Assembly (NCBI GenBank): GCA_021613535.1
Contig: CP075492.1
Location: 19,840,001 to 19,904,000 of the forward strand
Length of the DNA stretch: 64,000 bases
Direction: 5' to 3'
DNA from: Adineta vaga
Lineage: Eukaryota; Rotifera
The position numbers and the translations under genes are program-made. Below, in pieces: positions 32,889 to 46,780 of this stretch (position 1 is the first letter of the stretch; every line of letters starts with the position of its first letter). The notes under the pieces were generated by a model. That model made no database searches and had not been told where the DNA came from. It worked only from the letters and a program-made list of their open reading frames with translations.

Positions 32889-35800
32889 TTATCTTTGTGA
32901 CTTACGTGCAGGAAGACCTTTCCATTGTGTGTTTGGTAGCAATAGATCATTTTTCATTACAAGTGTAAAAGGATAAAGTCGGTTGTTACCCATTAATTTA
33001 CAACCTGACATTACAACTGAGCCACTCATAAGAACACAGGCGTTGCCTATGGTAACAGGAACTAGTTTCAGAATACGTTGTTCGAAAGTGTGACACTGAA
33101 ATAGTTGTATAGAACAATAATATATAGAGAAAAAATGATAAGAAACGCATATATTACCACAATATGAGCATCCATATGAAGCCGAACATCATCTCCAATA
33201 GTCACCAAGTTGTAATCAAAAAGAGACGAAAGACTAGGTAAAATCACATTGTCGCCAATGTTCGCACCATATGCTCGAAATAATCGAATTAGCCATTGCG
33301 TATTGCCAAGCAATGAAGAAATCAAAATTTCGTGATCATCTTGTAGTTTTTCTATTATCTGTTTGATTGTTTGATTGTGTACACATGCTTTCCATCGAAA
33401 GAAACTGCAAACAATTATTGTATGAATGATTGATCCACCAACAAGCCCGCCAAAAAAATAGATACTTATGAGAAGACATTTACTAATATAATGAGAAAAA
33501 CATGTCTTCCAAAATGGAATAGTTTTAATTTGATCTTCTATCGCTTGTCTAAAAGGCATGTGAAATGGCATAGCACGAGCTGGAACGCCAATAAAAACAT
33601 CTCCGTTGTTGCTAATTGTTTCTCGAGTAATACGTGTTAAATTACCAACCATAGTATGAGATGCAAGATTACTACCCGGCAAAATTGAACATCCATTCGC
33701 AATGTTTGTATGAGATCCGAGCGTCATTTGATCTACACGATGGTCGCCTGAAAGCGTCATTTCACTAGGAACTAATAAGACATAACCAAAACTAGTGAAA
33801 CCTGTTTCGATTTTTAATAAATTTGTTGGATAGGACAAGAAGATGTCTATATGACGGAGTTTGACATCATCTTCAACGTGAGCACCTAGCCAACGAAGAA
33901 TAAAAGAATAAATATGATCGTATCCAGTTGGCAGTGACCAAGCATGACGAAAACTAGATACAATTAACTGGCGAAGCCACAGTTTATGTAAATATGACCA
34001 TGATGCCATTGAATATGTCTCACCAGCAATACAAGAACCGACTACAAATTTTAACAGGAAGAGAGTGACAAAACAAGCCATAATTGACCACAAAGTCCAG
34101 CAAAAAGCAATATTAATTGGTAACGGTATTTGTTCAACTGAATAAACTTTGTAAACAGTGATTAAAAATGCTCCATGAATACAAATAAGTGATATGAGCG
34201 CAATAACTTGGTAGATTTTGTGCCATATCGAAAATGATCTATTACTGTTTGTAATGAGAGTGTCGGATGGAACAGCTTCGTGTTCTTCACCATCAATAAT
34301 CGTTCGAGATGCAATAAAGCCAGTGACTGATGACATTGGTTGAACAATAACATTATCTTGTATATCAACTTCACCAGATAAAATCGAACGTGCACTGATT
34401 GAACAGTGGCAACCAATCTTAATTGAATGTAATGCAAAAGTATCATTATCATTGAAATACAAACAATTTAGAGTCGTGTTATCAGCAATATAAGTTTCAT
34501 CACCAATCTGTAACAACCATGGAGCATCAATAGTTACGCTATAAATATGTGCATTGAAACTAACTCGAGCACCACAAAGACATAGATAGCAATTGTACAA
34601 TGATGTACCAACAATATGTTGCAACCAAAACGCATTATTATTCCATAGTCGATTCAAAAACCACCAACGGTAATAGCTGCAAGAGAAAACATTGTCATTC
34701 TTGATGTTTTGTGGAAACAGTAGACGTGAACAGATGACATAGAAAAAAAGATGCAATACTGGCAGGATAGGGAAAAGAAATGGACACCATTGATGAATTA
34801 TCATAATTGGCCATAGCCATTGACAAACAAGAATTACAATACCAACCGATTCTATGACGAAAGAAGGTGCAAGGCGAATATATGAATCACCAGTCTGATT
34901 CTTCGTGGATGCTGTCTTTATTAATGGCTCACAAACCAATAAAGGTTCAACTACTTGAGCCAATTCTCGAATAGATGGATTTGCGAATAAAAGATCGATG
35001 TCTACTTTGTTCGAAACATGCTGTCGAATCAAACTGATTGCATGCATAGCATTCAAAGATGTTCCACCAAGACGACCAAAAGAAATATCAATATGAGGAG
35101 ACTCAACATGAAAAGCTTGACTAAAAATACATTGCAGTTGCTGCTCTAGTGCAGTGCGCGGCAAAACGCCGTCATGATTATTATGTGACGATAAAAAGTT
35201 AGGTGAAGGAAGAACTTTCCGATCTATTTTACCATTTGAATTCAATGGTAGTTTGTCAAGTATCATGAATATTGATGGAATCATGTGTGATGGTAAATAT
35301 GATTGACAATGTTGACGTAATTGTGTTTCATTCATATTATCAGAACTTTGAACATAAGCAACTAAATGATCATCACCCCATTTCATCACAATACACACAG
35401 AAATAGATGATATGTTAAGTAAACATCGTTCTATTTCACCAAGTTCAATACGTTGTCCATGTAATTTGATTTGATGATCTTTTCTTCCTTGATAATGAAG
35501 AAGACCATTACTATCCCTTTTGACGAGATCACCTGTTCGATAATATATTTCACTATCGATTTCAATAAATGCTTTTGATGTCAAATCATCACGTCCAAGA
35601 TAGCCAGCAAAGACACCAACTCCTCCTACAAACAATTCAGCTTCTTCATTGATCATCACATTTTGCAAGAATTCATCTAGAACTAGAGTTCGATAATTTG
35701 CAAGGGGTGCACCTATGGGAATGCTCTGTATATTGGATGATATGTTGATATCATAGAATGTGCAAGCAATAGTTGCTTCCGCTGGTCCATATAGATTCCA

Positions 35801-38386
35801 TAGAAGACAGTTTTGTAAATTGATGTTTTTGATTGAATCAATCAATTTAATCGTGAAAGGTTCACCTATAAATGAAAAATCAAATGAGTTAAGATGAAGA
35901 AATAACTTCATGTCACATGCTCACCAATACTACAAAGCGATCGAAGATATGCAAAGCCATCAGACATATTACCTTGTTTCACAAAAGCGAAAAAACTCTG
36001 TAATAAACTCGGTACAGCATGCATATATGTGATTTGTTTATTTCGTAAAACTTCATATAAATAATCAAAATCAATTGTTCCTCTTGGATGAAGCATAACC
36101 AATGTGGCACCATGGATTAAAATACCAAGTATTTCTTGAACATGAATATCAAATGAACATCGTGCCATTTGTATAGCTATATCGTATTGATTGAATGAAT
36201 CAATAAAAGTTAAAGAATCGATACATTTAACGAAATTCTCATGTCGAACTTGAGCCTACAAAGAAGAAGATTAAAAACAGTTAAATATTTAAAAAAAAGA
36301 AGGAAACAATTAACAAACCGCTTTTGGTATTCCAGTTGAACCACTTGTAAAGATGATGTAAGCTATGTTATGAGATGTCACTCTTATACTTGATAATTCA
36401 TCAATATCAACATTATTCTCCATATCATTGTTAGTTAATATAGAATCCATATTAACTAAGATAATATTATCATTAAACTTCTCTTTAGTCAATGAATGAA
36501 CAAGAACAAGACGAGATTGAGTTTGTTCTATGAGAGAATATAATCGATGTTGTGGATCTCGTGCTGATAATGGACAATAAACACTACCAATCATTTCAAT
36601 GGCCATTATACCAATAACCTATTCAAGATCAATATTCATTCTCATTCTCATTCTCATTCTCATCAACTACTCACCATTGATATACTTCTCTCGACACATT
36701 GACAAATTATTTCACCTACACAAATATGATATTCATTGAGTAGATTCGAAGATAACAATTGAACATAATACAATAGTTCAGAATATGTCAAAGATTGATC
36801 ATCTAATTCAACAGCTAACTTTTGTGGATATATCTTTGCTTTCGAAGCAAACTCATGATGAATACAATTAGTAGTAGTCGAAGAAGAAGGAAATGATATT
36901 TGTGTTTGATTTAGAGATTGTATTAGAAATTGTTCATTTGGTAACAGTAATGATAACTCATAGATTGATGTCTCTTTTCTAGTAGTATGAATAGATGTCG
37001 ATAAATGATGTAACATTGAATGAAATTGATGTGAAATCTTTTCAATTGTCTTCACATTGAATAAATCAAGAGATGCATTGATTGTGCATGAGAGTTCATT
37101 CATATCTAGATTATGTTGATAACTAACGATAAAATCAAATTTACTCATGATTTCATCTTCACTAATCTTAAGTGACAATGGTACTAAAGAAAGTGGACTA
37201 TCACCAATTCTTATTTCATTATTGTTGTTATATGATATGAATTCAAATGATATGTCGAGAAATGCAGGATGTAATATATTAGGATGTTGATCAAGGATAC
37301 GTTGAAGTGGAAAATATGAATATTTCATACTATTTCTTATCATTTCACTAACATAATCGAGTAGTTGACAAAAAGACCAATGAGAATCTAATTGGCATCG
37401 TAATGGAATAGCATTTACAAACATACCAATCACTGACTTGAGTTCATCTCTATATCGACCATGTGTATTCATTCCAATGCATAGATCATTTTCTCTATTT
37501 GTTAATTTAAATAAGAAGATGTAGTAGATTGCAAGAGATAGATGTTCGATGGAATGATTGTGTGCGGATGCATAGGAAAGAAGATGACGTGAAATATCTT
37601 GACCAAAATCAAAAGAAATGAATGTTCCACGACCTGTTCGATGTTCATTTACAAGACGATATCGATCATATGGTAATGATAAAGATTGATCAAGTTTGCA
37701 ATCATAAAGAGTATCATGCCAAAACAGATTTGCGCCACTCATCGGCATTTGTCGTTCAATAACAGCATCTAGATGAAAAAGAAAGAATCGATGAATTAAG
37801 AAAGAAATAGAGTTTTAGTTACAATCAACATAACGTGGAATAGTATCATCGGTGTTAGATAGTTGACTTGTTGTATATGCTTGATTAAGATCATGAAGAA
37901 ACACATTCATTGATGGAACATCAAAAGTAGCATGATGAAAATTGAAAATAATTACATCTTTGTCAGAGAGAAGATCATTTGAAGAGATGTGTTTGTAGTA
38001 AATAAGATGACATCGAAAGACAAGACCTTGAGCTAGATGAAAAAGTTGAGGATTACGTTTTTCTTCATGTATTATATTAGTGAGTTGTTGATGTGTTTCA
38101 TAAGTGCTTTGAATAAATGTAAATAATGTATTGTTATCATTGTTCGAAGTCATGATTTGTTGCATGAATGAGTTTGTTTCTGTATTAAAGACAAGTGATG
38201 TACGAAGTGATTCATGTTTTGTAAGGATTAGTTGAAGAGCATTGTAGAGTTGTTTAATTGATAGAGTATGTGTTGAGGAGAGACGATAAACAAAAGGCAT
38301 ATTGTAGATTGCTACTTGTGGTTTCTCAGGATCGAAACGAATTCGTTCATCAAGCCAAATACGAGCTTGTGCAAATGATGCTGGTG
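32889..38386 (-). CDS. NRPS terminal module E: C1-A-T plus membrane/hexapeptide terminal domain
   Basis: Exons 38386-37823, 37768-36675, 36618-36319, 36255-35925, 35865-33158 and 33095-32889 join in frame (1735 codons counting the G supplied by the upstream exon). Domains: condensation (SFAQARIWLDERIRF, HHATFDV where HHxxxDG is usual, IGMFVNAIPL); adenylation (FTSGSTGIPKA, NLYGPAEATI, YRTGDLV, GRKDHQIKLHGQRIELGEIE, NGKIDRK with the catalytic Lys); carrier (FGRLGGTSL, Ser for phosphopantetheine). After it come several hydrophobic helices (for example IVILVCQWLWPIMIIHQW) and left-handed beta-helix hexapeptide repeats (MTLGSHTNIANGCSILPG), ending in WKGLPAR. This matches the NRPS terminal domain of unknown function (TIGR02353-like). 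It should release or process the peptide at a membrane. No thioesterase seen. Confidence 0.88.
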
Positions 38387-38927
38387 CTATAACAGTGCAA
38401 CTTTTGTTGAACTTGAACGAAATTCATCCATTAGCACATGTATCCTGAGAGTTTTTCGACTCATATTACAACTCCTCCCTTGAGCTAGCTAAATGGTTCA
38501 CCTAGGTTGCTTTTTTATAGATCAATGTTGTTATGCAGTGAAAAGCAAAAAAGCTTCATATATGAACATGTTCTAGGTTATAACTGTTCAGAAATTTTTG
38601 TCTTTATCAAAAATTGTATACTAAGTTTTGATTTCATTTATTTTCACTATAAACTTATTATATTGGACATTTACAGATTGGTTCTGTTTACACAATTGCT
38701 CGTAAAATTCTCTACAAACAGATTTAGAAATTGTTCATCAAATAATAAAGATGTGAAAGGCTGTATGAAAAATGTTGAGAAACTTTAAAGTCTTCGTTGT
38801 TCAAAAAATTTCATGTTGAAATGATTTCTTATGATGTAAAAGTTAAACAGAAAAGTATTCAAGTTTAACTATAGAAGAATCGGAACTACAAGCAGAAGAT
38901 AACATTTTTCACGCACGACGAAATGAT

Positions 38928-41190
38928 CACTAATCGACTGTCTTGTCCTATACTTTCCAGTTTCTTATTTTTTCCTTACTCTAAGGCAAGAGTCTTTTCG
39001 ACTGAAAAGTAAAAACAATCTTCATTGGAGTTCAGGATGACACGAACTTCGTCTAATCAATCAGAAATAAAAGAATCAGAGGAGAATTGTAAGATATTCA
39101 AAATATACTTTAAGTTCAGAAAAGAGTCTTTTTCTTTTCTTTCAAAAAAAAGTTTACTTGATAATTATGAAAAGCCAGAAGCTGGAAAAAATATAAGATA
39201 TATGGAACTTCTTAGTGTTCAGACAAGATTCTCGTCATAGGAAAGAAAACGATTCTTGTCAGTTTTCCAAGATAAACAGCACGTAATTTTGCCATTGTGT
39301 AATTATATATATAAAGGAGTACTTGAATATTGTTTATTGATTACTAATATGATAGTTAGTATAATGTCGCTTTGAATTTGTGCTTTTCCTAAAATGTTCA
39401 TCTCGTTCACACGACATTTGACAACTCTTTATTTCAGCTCGATGCAGAGGAAATAACTGAAGATATAATAGCCATCTTTTTCCGAAAAACTACACTTTTA
39501 TTGAACACATTTCAGTATTCTACTAATCAATATCTTTCTATTTATTCTAGTTTTTTAGATTTTTTTCATCAACTGCAAAAGTCTTCTATGGACAGACGAA
39601 GGATACTTCGATGATTTGTTCAAAAAATTATTGTTTGACAATGCTCTTACAAGAGAACTTTCCCAGATACCCATTCGCTTTTGAATCGGGACTTAGCGCA
39701 TCTCATAGATTTTAATGAGTTATGCTTACCATAAAAAAGTTCGTGCCACTAGCTTGTCCCTGAGGAGATCGAACGTTTTCACTATCACTGCCGTAAGGAT
39801 AATTCGATCAGAGAAAATCACTAACTCAATCAATATGAATTGAAATGAGTTGAGACTTTACACACGTATAATCATATTTTCGTGGCAGATGACATGAAGT
39901 TTGAATTCAAGTTAACTTAACAAGACCAACTATTGCAGATATTAGCGTGATTTTAATCTCATTGGTTTTATTACTACTTAAAATAGCAAGACAAATAAAG
40001 GAAATTGTTAGAATAGTGAACATAAATATCACAAGACAAATTCGGATGCTGTAGAGTTGTAGATTTTCTCGTACCTTGATGTTTGCATCGAAACTTATAT
40101 TATAAATTAAATATTCAGAGATTTCGTTCGTGTACAAAATCATAACATCTGATGAATAATAAATAATGAATCGAGCATGCGCATTCAGTTGAATTTTTAT
40201 TACGTGAACAAAAAGATAATAGTGTGCACTCTTATACGAAAACGATTTCAATTGCATCTAACCAAAATGACAGATGCATCGGTTATATCTTCTTTTCTCT
40301 TTGTAAGATTTTCTCAATCTGTTATATCCACGAACTCCAATGTTTCGAATGTATCAATTTATGAACAAGAAATTGCTAATCATCGTCCTGGGGTGTTGAA
40401 TTCGATTATCCACCACCATTTATTTTGTATAGAAAGTGAAAGTTCACTTGATCTTATCTCAAATGAAATATTGGAAGAAGACATTGACCAGTATGCTGAT
40501 GATGATAATGTTAAATTGGATTTAGATTTTACTGACACTGACAACGATGCATATGGTGCTTCTCTGCAAAACTTTTCTCCTGATTACATAAAAAAGTCAC
40601 AGGCTATGGCGATGCGAAGGATCCGGGGACGCAAAAAGCGTCTTCGATCGTGGAAGTATGTAAAACGTTGATTTCGACGTGTTTATACATGTGTAAAGTC
40701 TTAATTCATTTAGGTAATATATACATGTACTGAATACCTTGTTGACTCACATATCATCCATTTTTAGAGTTACGATTACGTGCACGTAAACAAGACCAAC
40801 TCTAGCGCATCGAAACGAAAATTTCGTGTTTTTTTATTATGTGTCTAAAATTGTTAAGCTGCAATAGGTACATGTGAAATTAAGCATAATTATCTTGTTT
40901 CTTTTACAATTTTTTCAAACTTTGCTCCGAAAATTCATAATAAAATACGACGAAAAAGGTGCTAATAATAGCTTATAAAAAGCTTTATCAATCTAGCGCA
41001 AATCAGGTAAGACAACAACAAATAAGATTGAGACAAGAAACCAAGATTTGGTATACATGAATCTTGTCAGACAGACAAAGTCAGTTTTTTTAGGCAAGAA
41101 TCTCTTATAGAAGGAATGGAAGAAGAATCTTGTTTGAAATCGAGGAAAACAAGAATTTGAAAAGAAAAGGACAAGACGACCGATTAGTGT
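38928..41190 (+). mobile_element. CACTA-ended DNA element inside an NRPS intron
   Basis: The left end, CACTAATCGACTGTCTTGTC (38928 on), and the complement of the right end, CACTAATCGGTCGTCTTGTC (ending 41190), match at 18 of 21 positions. The element thus starts CACTA and ends TAGTG like the En/Spm (CMC) superfamily. Flanking triplets are GAT and TAT, so the expected 3-bp duplication is imperfect. The 2263-bp interior holds a plus-strand ORF (40177-40671) but no recognisable DDE transposase, so it is probably non-autonomous or decayed. Confidence 0.5.
40177..40671 (+). CDS. Unrecognised acidic-then-basic protein within the CACTA-ended element
   Basis: A 164-codon ORF; a better start may be the internal MTDASVISSF at 40267. 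It has an acidic middle (EEDIDQYADDDNVKLDLDFT) and a strongly basic C-terminus (AMRRIRGRKKRLRSWKYVKR), typical of a nuclear DNA-binding tail. Antisense to the surrounding NRPS intron and wholly inside the 38928-41190 inverted repeats, so likely element-borne. No transposase motif seen. Confidence 0.4.
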   Translation: MRIQLNFYYVNKKIIVCTLIRKRFQLHLTKMTDASVISSFLFVRFSQSVISTNSNVSNVSIYEQEIANHRPGVLNSIIHHHLFCIESESSLDLISNEILEEDIDQYADDDNVKLDLDFTDTDNDAYGASLQNFSPDYIKKSQAMAMRRIRGRKKRLRSWKYVKR

Positions 41191-41358
41191 ATAGTTAGAG
41201 CACCTGTCATAGTCTATGCGTGAGAGAAACAGACTGAAAATGAATACAAATTCCTACTTATATACGCTTCAACACTGTTTTTATATCATGCTTCACAAAA
41301 CGATATTCATACATTTTTCTCTCATATAACATATGTAATAAATATAAAAAAGATATAC

Positions 41359-42819
41359 CTTCGTATGTGATATTTGGTTGACGACAAAGAACTATCTGGT
41401 GCAATTCATTTACTTCATCCGGCAAAATAAGACTAAGTTTGGTCACAGGTGAAATAATTAAATCAGTCTGATTGACATCGAAATCCATTGAAAAAAGTTG
41501 TTCGAAAAAATATTGAAATCTTTGACCAATTTTTGCAATTGTCGTATCTTCAAATAGATCACGTGAACAAATAAGATGACATGATAATATATTATCATCC
41601 GATGTTGAATTATAAACAAATCTCAACAAGAAGTCAAATTTAGCGGCTTCAAATAATTTTTCTAATAGCACTGGTTTTAAACTGACATCATCAAAAGAGA
41701 ACTGATTGATACTTGAGAATATAGTCATAAGATCAAAAGATATTTGAAGAAAAGGAACTGTTGATTGATTAAGATGCAAATCAGTAAGAATATTTTGTAA
41801 TGGATAATGAGAATGTTCAAGTATTGATAAACATTTTTCTCGTACATGTTTCACAAGTTCATTAAATGACCAATGTGTATTAAGTTGAATACGATATGGT
41901 AATGTTGACACAAACATTCCCATCATATTTTGTAATTCAGTTCTGTATCGATTAGCATTAAGACAAGTGACACATAAATCATTTTGATCATGAGTTAATT
42001 TGAACAAAAAAGAATAAAATATAGCTAGACCTAATTGAAATGGTGTTACATCATGTATAGAAGCATAATCAAGAAATGAAGTCGAAATCTGTCTATCGAA
42101 AGAAATTTGAGCGGTAGAAGCAAAACCAGATCGTTGATCATTAGATGTATAATGTTGATCAACTGGTAATGATAATCGATGTTCCAAATTATATCCTTCA
42201 AATTGCAAATACCAAAATTCATGTGATGATGTCATATCTATATTACGTTCGTGGACTGTATAATCAATATATTGTAATGATTCTTCATCTTCAATCATTA
42301 TCGTATTGCTGTTATATGCGACACATAAATCATTAAAAAAAATTTGACGAGAAGATCGATCAGTTGCTGCATGATGAAATGCTAATAAAAGAATATCAGA
42401 GCCTGTGATAAATTCATTGCTATCCACTTCTTTATTCGACATCATTTGCTGTCGAAGTATTTGACAATGAAAAACACGACCAATTGATAAATCAAATAGA
42501 GAAGGATTAATAGTTATTTCATTAATAATATCGTGAAGTTCATTTTCATCTTTGAATTTTACAACGGTATTCATTATGAATGCTTGATGATTTTCCATAA
42601 TCTCTTGTTTTAGAGTGCCATTATCGTTATTAAAATTAACCGATGTACGTAATATTTTATGTTTATATAAAACATATCGAAGAGCTTGTAATAGACGACT
42701 AATCAACATCGATCCTTCAACTACCCGCAGAACAGACAGCTCATTGTAGATACCAATTTTACGAGAAAAACGCACTTGTTCATCAAGAAAAATACGTTCT
42801 TGAGCGAAAGATGCAATAC
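41359..42819 (-). CDS. NRPS condensation domain C2 after module D (divergent copy)
   Basis: A single exon of 1461 nt that joins to module D upstream (R-G-I-A-S-F-A-Q-E-R-I-F-L-D-E-Q) and to C1 of module E downstream. Condensation motifs: SFAQERIFLDEQVRF, KHKILRTSVNF, AFHHAATDRSS (HHxxxD kept, Gly replaced by Arg), YIDYTVHERNIDM and MMGMFVSTLPYRIQL. It clearly differs from the three identical C2 copies at 46862, 52415 and 59964 and looks older. No adenylation or carrier domain follows; the next domain is another C. It may be a donor-channelling or inactive C domain. Confidence 0.82.
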
Positions 42820-42880
42820 CTTGAAATTTAAAAATAATTATTACAACTTTTTTCGAATATTAAACTTATAGATTCCTAAC

Positions 42881-45800
42881 CTCGATCAATATGTAATGTA
42901 CGCCATTCTGCTGATTTCATTTGGTGAATTGAAACAGATTGAAGTAATTGTGAATGCTGAACAATTGTTGGTTGTAGAAGAAACAGCCCAATGGAAAGCT
43001 TACGAGTGTCAAAACCGAATGATGATTGATAACGATGATAAAGTTCAATAAACAAAAGTGAATGACCACCAATACTAAAAAAACTGACAACCGTCGAAAC
43101 TTGTTTTTCTTTGTATCCAAGAACCTGACGCCAAATATCACATATACGTTCCTCTACTTCATTTTGCGGTACATTAAGTTCCTTTGAGGTCGACATAGTC
43201 GATGATCCTAAGTTAGGAGAAGGAAGAACTTTCCGATCTATTTTACCATTTGAATTCAATGGTAGTTTGTCAAGTATCATGAATATTGATGGAATCATGT
43301 GTGATGGTAAATATGATTGACAATGTTGACGTAATTGTGTTTCATTCATATTATCAGAACTTTGAACATAAGCAATTAAATGATCATCACCCCATTTCAT
43401 CACAATACACACAGAAATAGATGATATGTTAAGTAAACATCGTTCTATTTCACCAAGTTCAATACGTTGTCCATGTAATTTGATTTGATGATCTTTTCTT
43501 CCTTGATAATGAAGAAGACCATTACTATCCCTTTTGACGAGATCACCTGTTCGATAATATATTTCACTATCGATTTCAATAAATGCTTTTGATGTCAAAT
43601 CATCACGTCCAAGATAGCCAGCAAAGACACCAACTCCTCCTACAAACAATTCAGCTTCTTCATTGATCATCACATTTTGAAAGAATTCATCTAGAACTAG
43701 AGTTCGATAATTTGCAAGGGGTGCACCTATGGGAATGCTCTGTATATTGGATGATATGTTGATATCATAGAATGTACAGTCAATAGTTGCTTCCGCTGGT
43801 CCATATAGATTCCATAGAAGACAGTTTTGTAAATTGATGTTTCTGATTGAATCGATCAATTTAATCGTGAAAGGTTCACCTATAAATGAAAAATCAAATG
43901 AGTTAAGATGAAGAAATAACTTCATGTTACATGCTCACCACTACTGCAAAGTGATCGAAGATATGCAAAGCCATCAAACATATTACCTTGTTTCACAAAA
44001 GCGAAAAAACTCTGTAATAAACTCGGTACAGCATGCATATATGTGATTTGTTTATTTCGTAAAACTTCATATAAATAATCAAAATCAATTGTTCCTCTTG
44101 GATGAAGCATAACCAATGTGGCACCATGGATTAAAATACCAAGTATTTCTTGAACATGAATATCAAATGAACATCGTGCCATTTGTATAGCTATATCGTA
44201 TTGATTGAATGAATCAATAAAAGTTAAAGAATCGATACATTTAACGAAATTCTCATGTCGAACTTGAGCCTACAAAGAAGAAGAGTAAAAACAGTTAAAT
44301 ATTTAAAAAAAAGAAGGAAACAATTAACAAACCGCTTTTGGTATTCCAGTTGAACCACTTGTAAAGATGATGTAAGCTATGTTATGAGATGTCACTCTTA
44401 TACTTGATAATTCATCAATATCAACATTATTCTCCATATCATTGTTAGTTAATATAGAATCCATATTAACTAAGATAATATTATCATTAAACTTCTCTTT
44501 AGTCAATGAATGAACAAGAACAAGACGAGATTGAGTTTGTTCTATGAGAGAATATAATCGATGTTGTGGATCTCGTGCTGATAATGGACAATAAACACTA
44601 CCAATCATTTCAATGGCCATTATACCAATAACCTATTCAAGATCAATATTCATTCTCATTCTCATTCTCATTCTCATCAACTACTCACCATTGATATACT
44701 TCTCTCGACACATTGACAAATTATTTCACCTACACAAATATGATATTCATTGAGTAGATTCGAAGATAACAATTGAACATAATACAATAGTTCAGAATAT
44801 GTCAAAGATTGATCATCTAATTCAACAGCTAACTTTTGTGGATATATCTTTGCTTTCGAAGCAAACTCATGATGAATACAATTAGTAGTAGTCGAAGAAG
44901 AAGGAAATGATATTTGTGTTTGATTTAGAGATTGTATTAGAAATTGTTCATTTGGTAACAGTAATGATAACTCATAGATTGATGTCTCTTTTCTAGTAGT
45001 ATGAATAGATGTCGATAAATGATGTAACATTGAATGAAATTGATGTGAAATCTTTTCAATTGTCTTCACATTGAATAAATCAAGAGATGCATTGATTGTG
45101 CATGAGAGTTCATTCATATCTAGATTATGTTGATAACTAACGATAAAATCAAATTTACTCATGATTTCATCTTCACTAATCTTAAGTGACAATGGTACTA
45201 AAGAAAGTGGACTATCACCAATTCTTATTTCATTATTGTTGTTATATGATATGAATTCAAATGATATGTCGAGAAATGCAGGATGTAATATATTAGGATG
45301 TTGATCAAGGATACGTTGAAGTGGAAAATATGAATATTTCATACTATTTCTTATCATTTCACTAACATAATCGAGTAGTTGACAAAAAGACCAATGAGAA
45401 TCTAATTGGCATCGTAATGGAATAGCATTTACAAACATACCAATCACTGACTTGAGTTCATCTCTATATCGACCATGTGTATTCATTCCAATGCATAGAT
45501 CATTTTCTCTATTTGTTAATTTAAATAAGAAGATGTAGTAGATTGCAAGAGATAGATGTTCGATGGAATGATTGTGTGCGGATGCATAGGAAAGAAGATG
45601 ACGTGAAATATCTTGACCAAAATCAAAAGAAATGAATGTTCCACGACCTGTTCGATGTTCATTTACAAGACGATATCGATCATATGGTAATGATAAAGAT
45701 TGATCAAGTTTGCAATCATAAAGAGTATCATGCCAAAACAGATTTGCGCCACTCATCGGCATTTGTCGTTCAATAACAGCATCTAGATGAAAAAGAAAGA

Positions 45801-46400
45801 ATCGATGAATTAAGAAAGAAATAGAGTTTTAGTTACAATCAACATAACGTGGAATAGTATCATCGGTGTTAGATAGTTGACTTGTTGTATATGCTTGATT
45901 AAGATCATGAAGAAACACATTCATTGATGGAACATCAAAAGTAGCATGATGAAAATTGAAAATAATTACATCTTTGTCAGAGAGAAGATCATTTGAAGAG
46001 ATGTGTTTGTAGTAAATAAGATGACATCGAAAGACAAGACCTTGAGCTAGATGAAAAAGTTGAGGATTACGTTTTTCTTCATGTATTATATTAGTGAGTT
46101 GTTGATGTGTTTCATAAGTGCTTTGAATAAATGTAAATAATGTATTGTTATCATTGTTCGAAGTCATGATTTGTTGCATGAATGAGTTTGTTTCTGTATT
46201 AAAGACAAGTGATGTACGAAGTGATTCATGTTTTGTAAGGATTAGTTGAAGAGCATTGTAGAGTTGTTTAATTGATAGAGTATGTGTTGAGGAGAGACGA
46301 TAAACAAAAGGCATATTGTAGATTGCTACTTGTGGTTTCTCAGGATCGAAACGAATTCGTTCATCAAGCCAAATACGAGCTTGTGCAAATGATGCCGGTG
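42881..46400 (-). CDS. NRPS module D: C1-A-T
   Basis: Exons 46400-45837, 45782-44689, 44632-44333, 44269-43939 and 43879-42881 join in frame. C1 and A are almost identical to the other modules up to NGKIDRKVLPSPN. From there the linker and carrier domain differ (VEERICDIWRQVLGY, FFSIGGHSLLFIELYHRYQ). Aligned to GrsA, the substrate-pocket residues read roughly D-I-Q-H-C-S-L-I-D against D-I-Q-H-C-I-L-I-A in A, B and E (SSGE for SIGE; ATIDCT for ATIACT or TTIACT), so the amino acid selected may differ. HHATFDV in C1 lacks the usual Gly. The A-domain Lys and carrier Ser are present. Confidence 0.87.
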
Positions 46401-46744
46401 CTACAATAAGCAGAATAGAGACGAGAATAACTAATGATAATGTCAATTATCAAATCATGTCTCCTGTTAGTATTGTCATCATTTTTCATGGTATCATCGT
46501 TCTGAGTGTAAAAGTATATTCTTATTAACTGCATAATACTAATCTTCTTTTTCTTGCTTCGTTGCGAAACTGATTGTTACTAGAAAACATCACTTTTGTT
46601 CAAGTATGTCTTTTTTCGCTATCGCAAAACAGCTTCTCTACAGATTGTGAGAAAACTATTCAAAATGAACGATGTATAATATCAATCCTTTCAGACCAGT
46701 AGTATCAAAAATGCTACACATGTTCAGTCATTCGATTTCCAAGA

Positions 46745-46780
<36 letters not shown>

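Larger units (their letters stand above)
38387..41358 (-). other. Large intron between C2 of module D and C1 of module E
   Basis: Donor GAAG/GTATAT at 41358 and acceptor GTTATAG/CACC at 38387 keep frame (Glu-Ala-Pro-Ala-Ser-Phe). The same junction uses a 461-bp intron in modules C and D. The 2972-bp length is largely explained by the CACTA-ended insertion. Confidence 0.6.

Noticed and set aside
42145-42336. Plus-strand ORF within the NRPS, and similar antisense ORFs
   Set aside because: Shadow frames of the NRPS exons; repeated only because the exons repeat.
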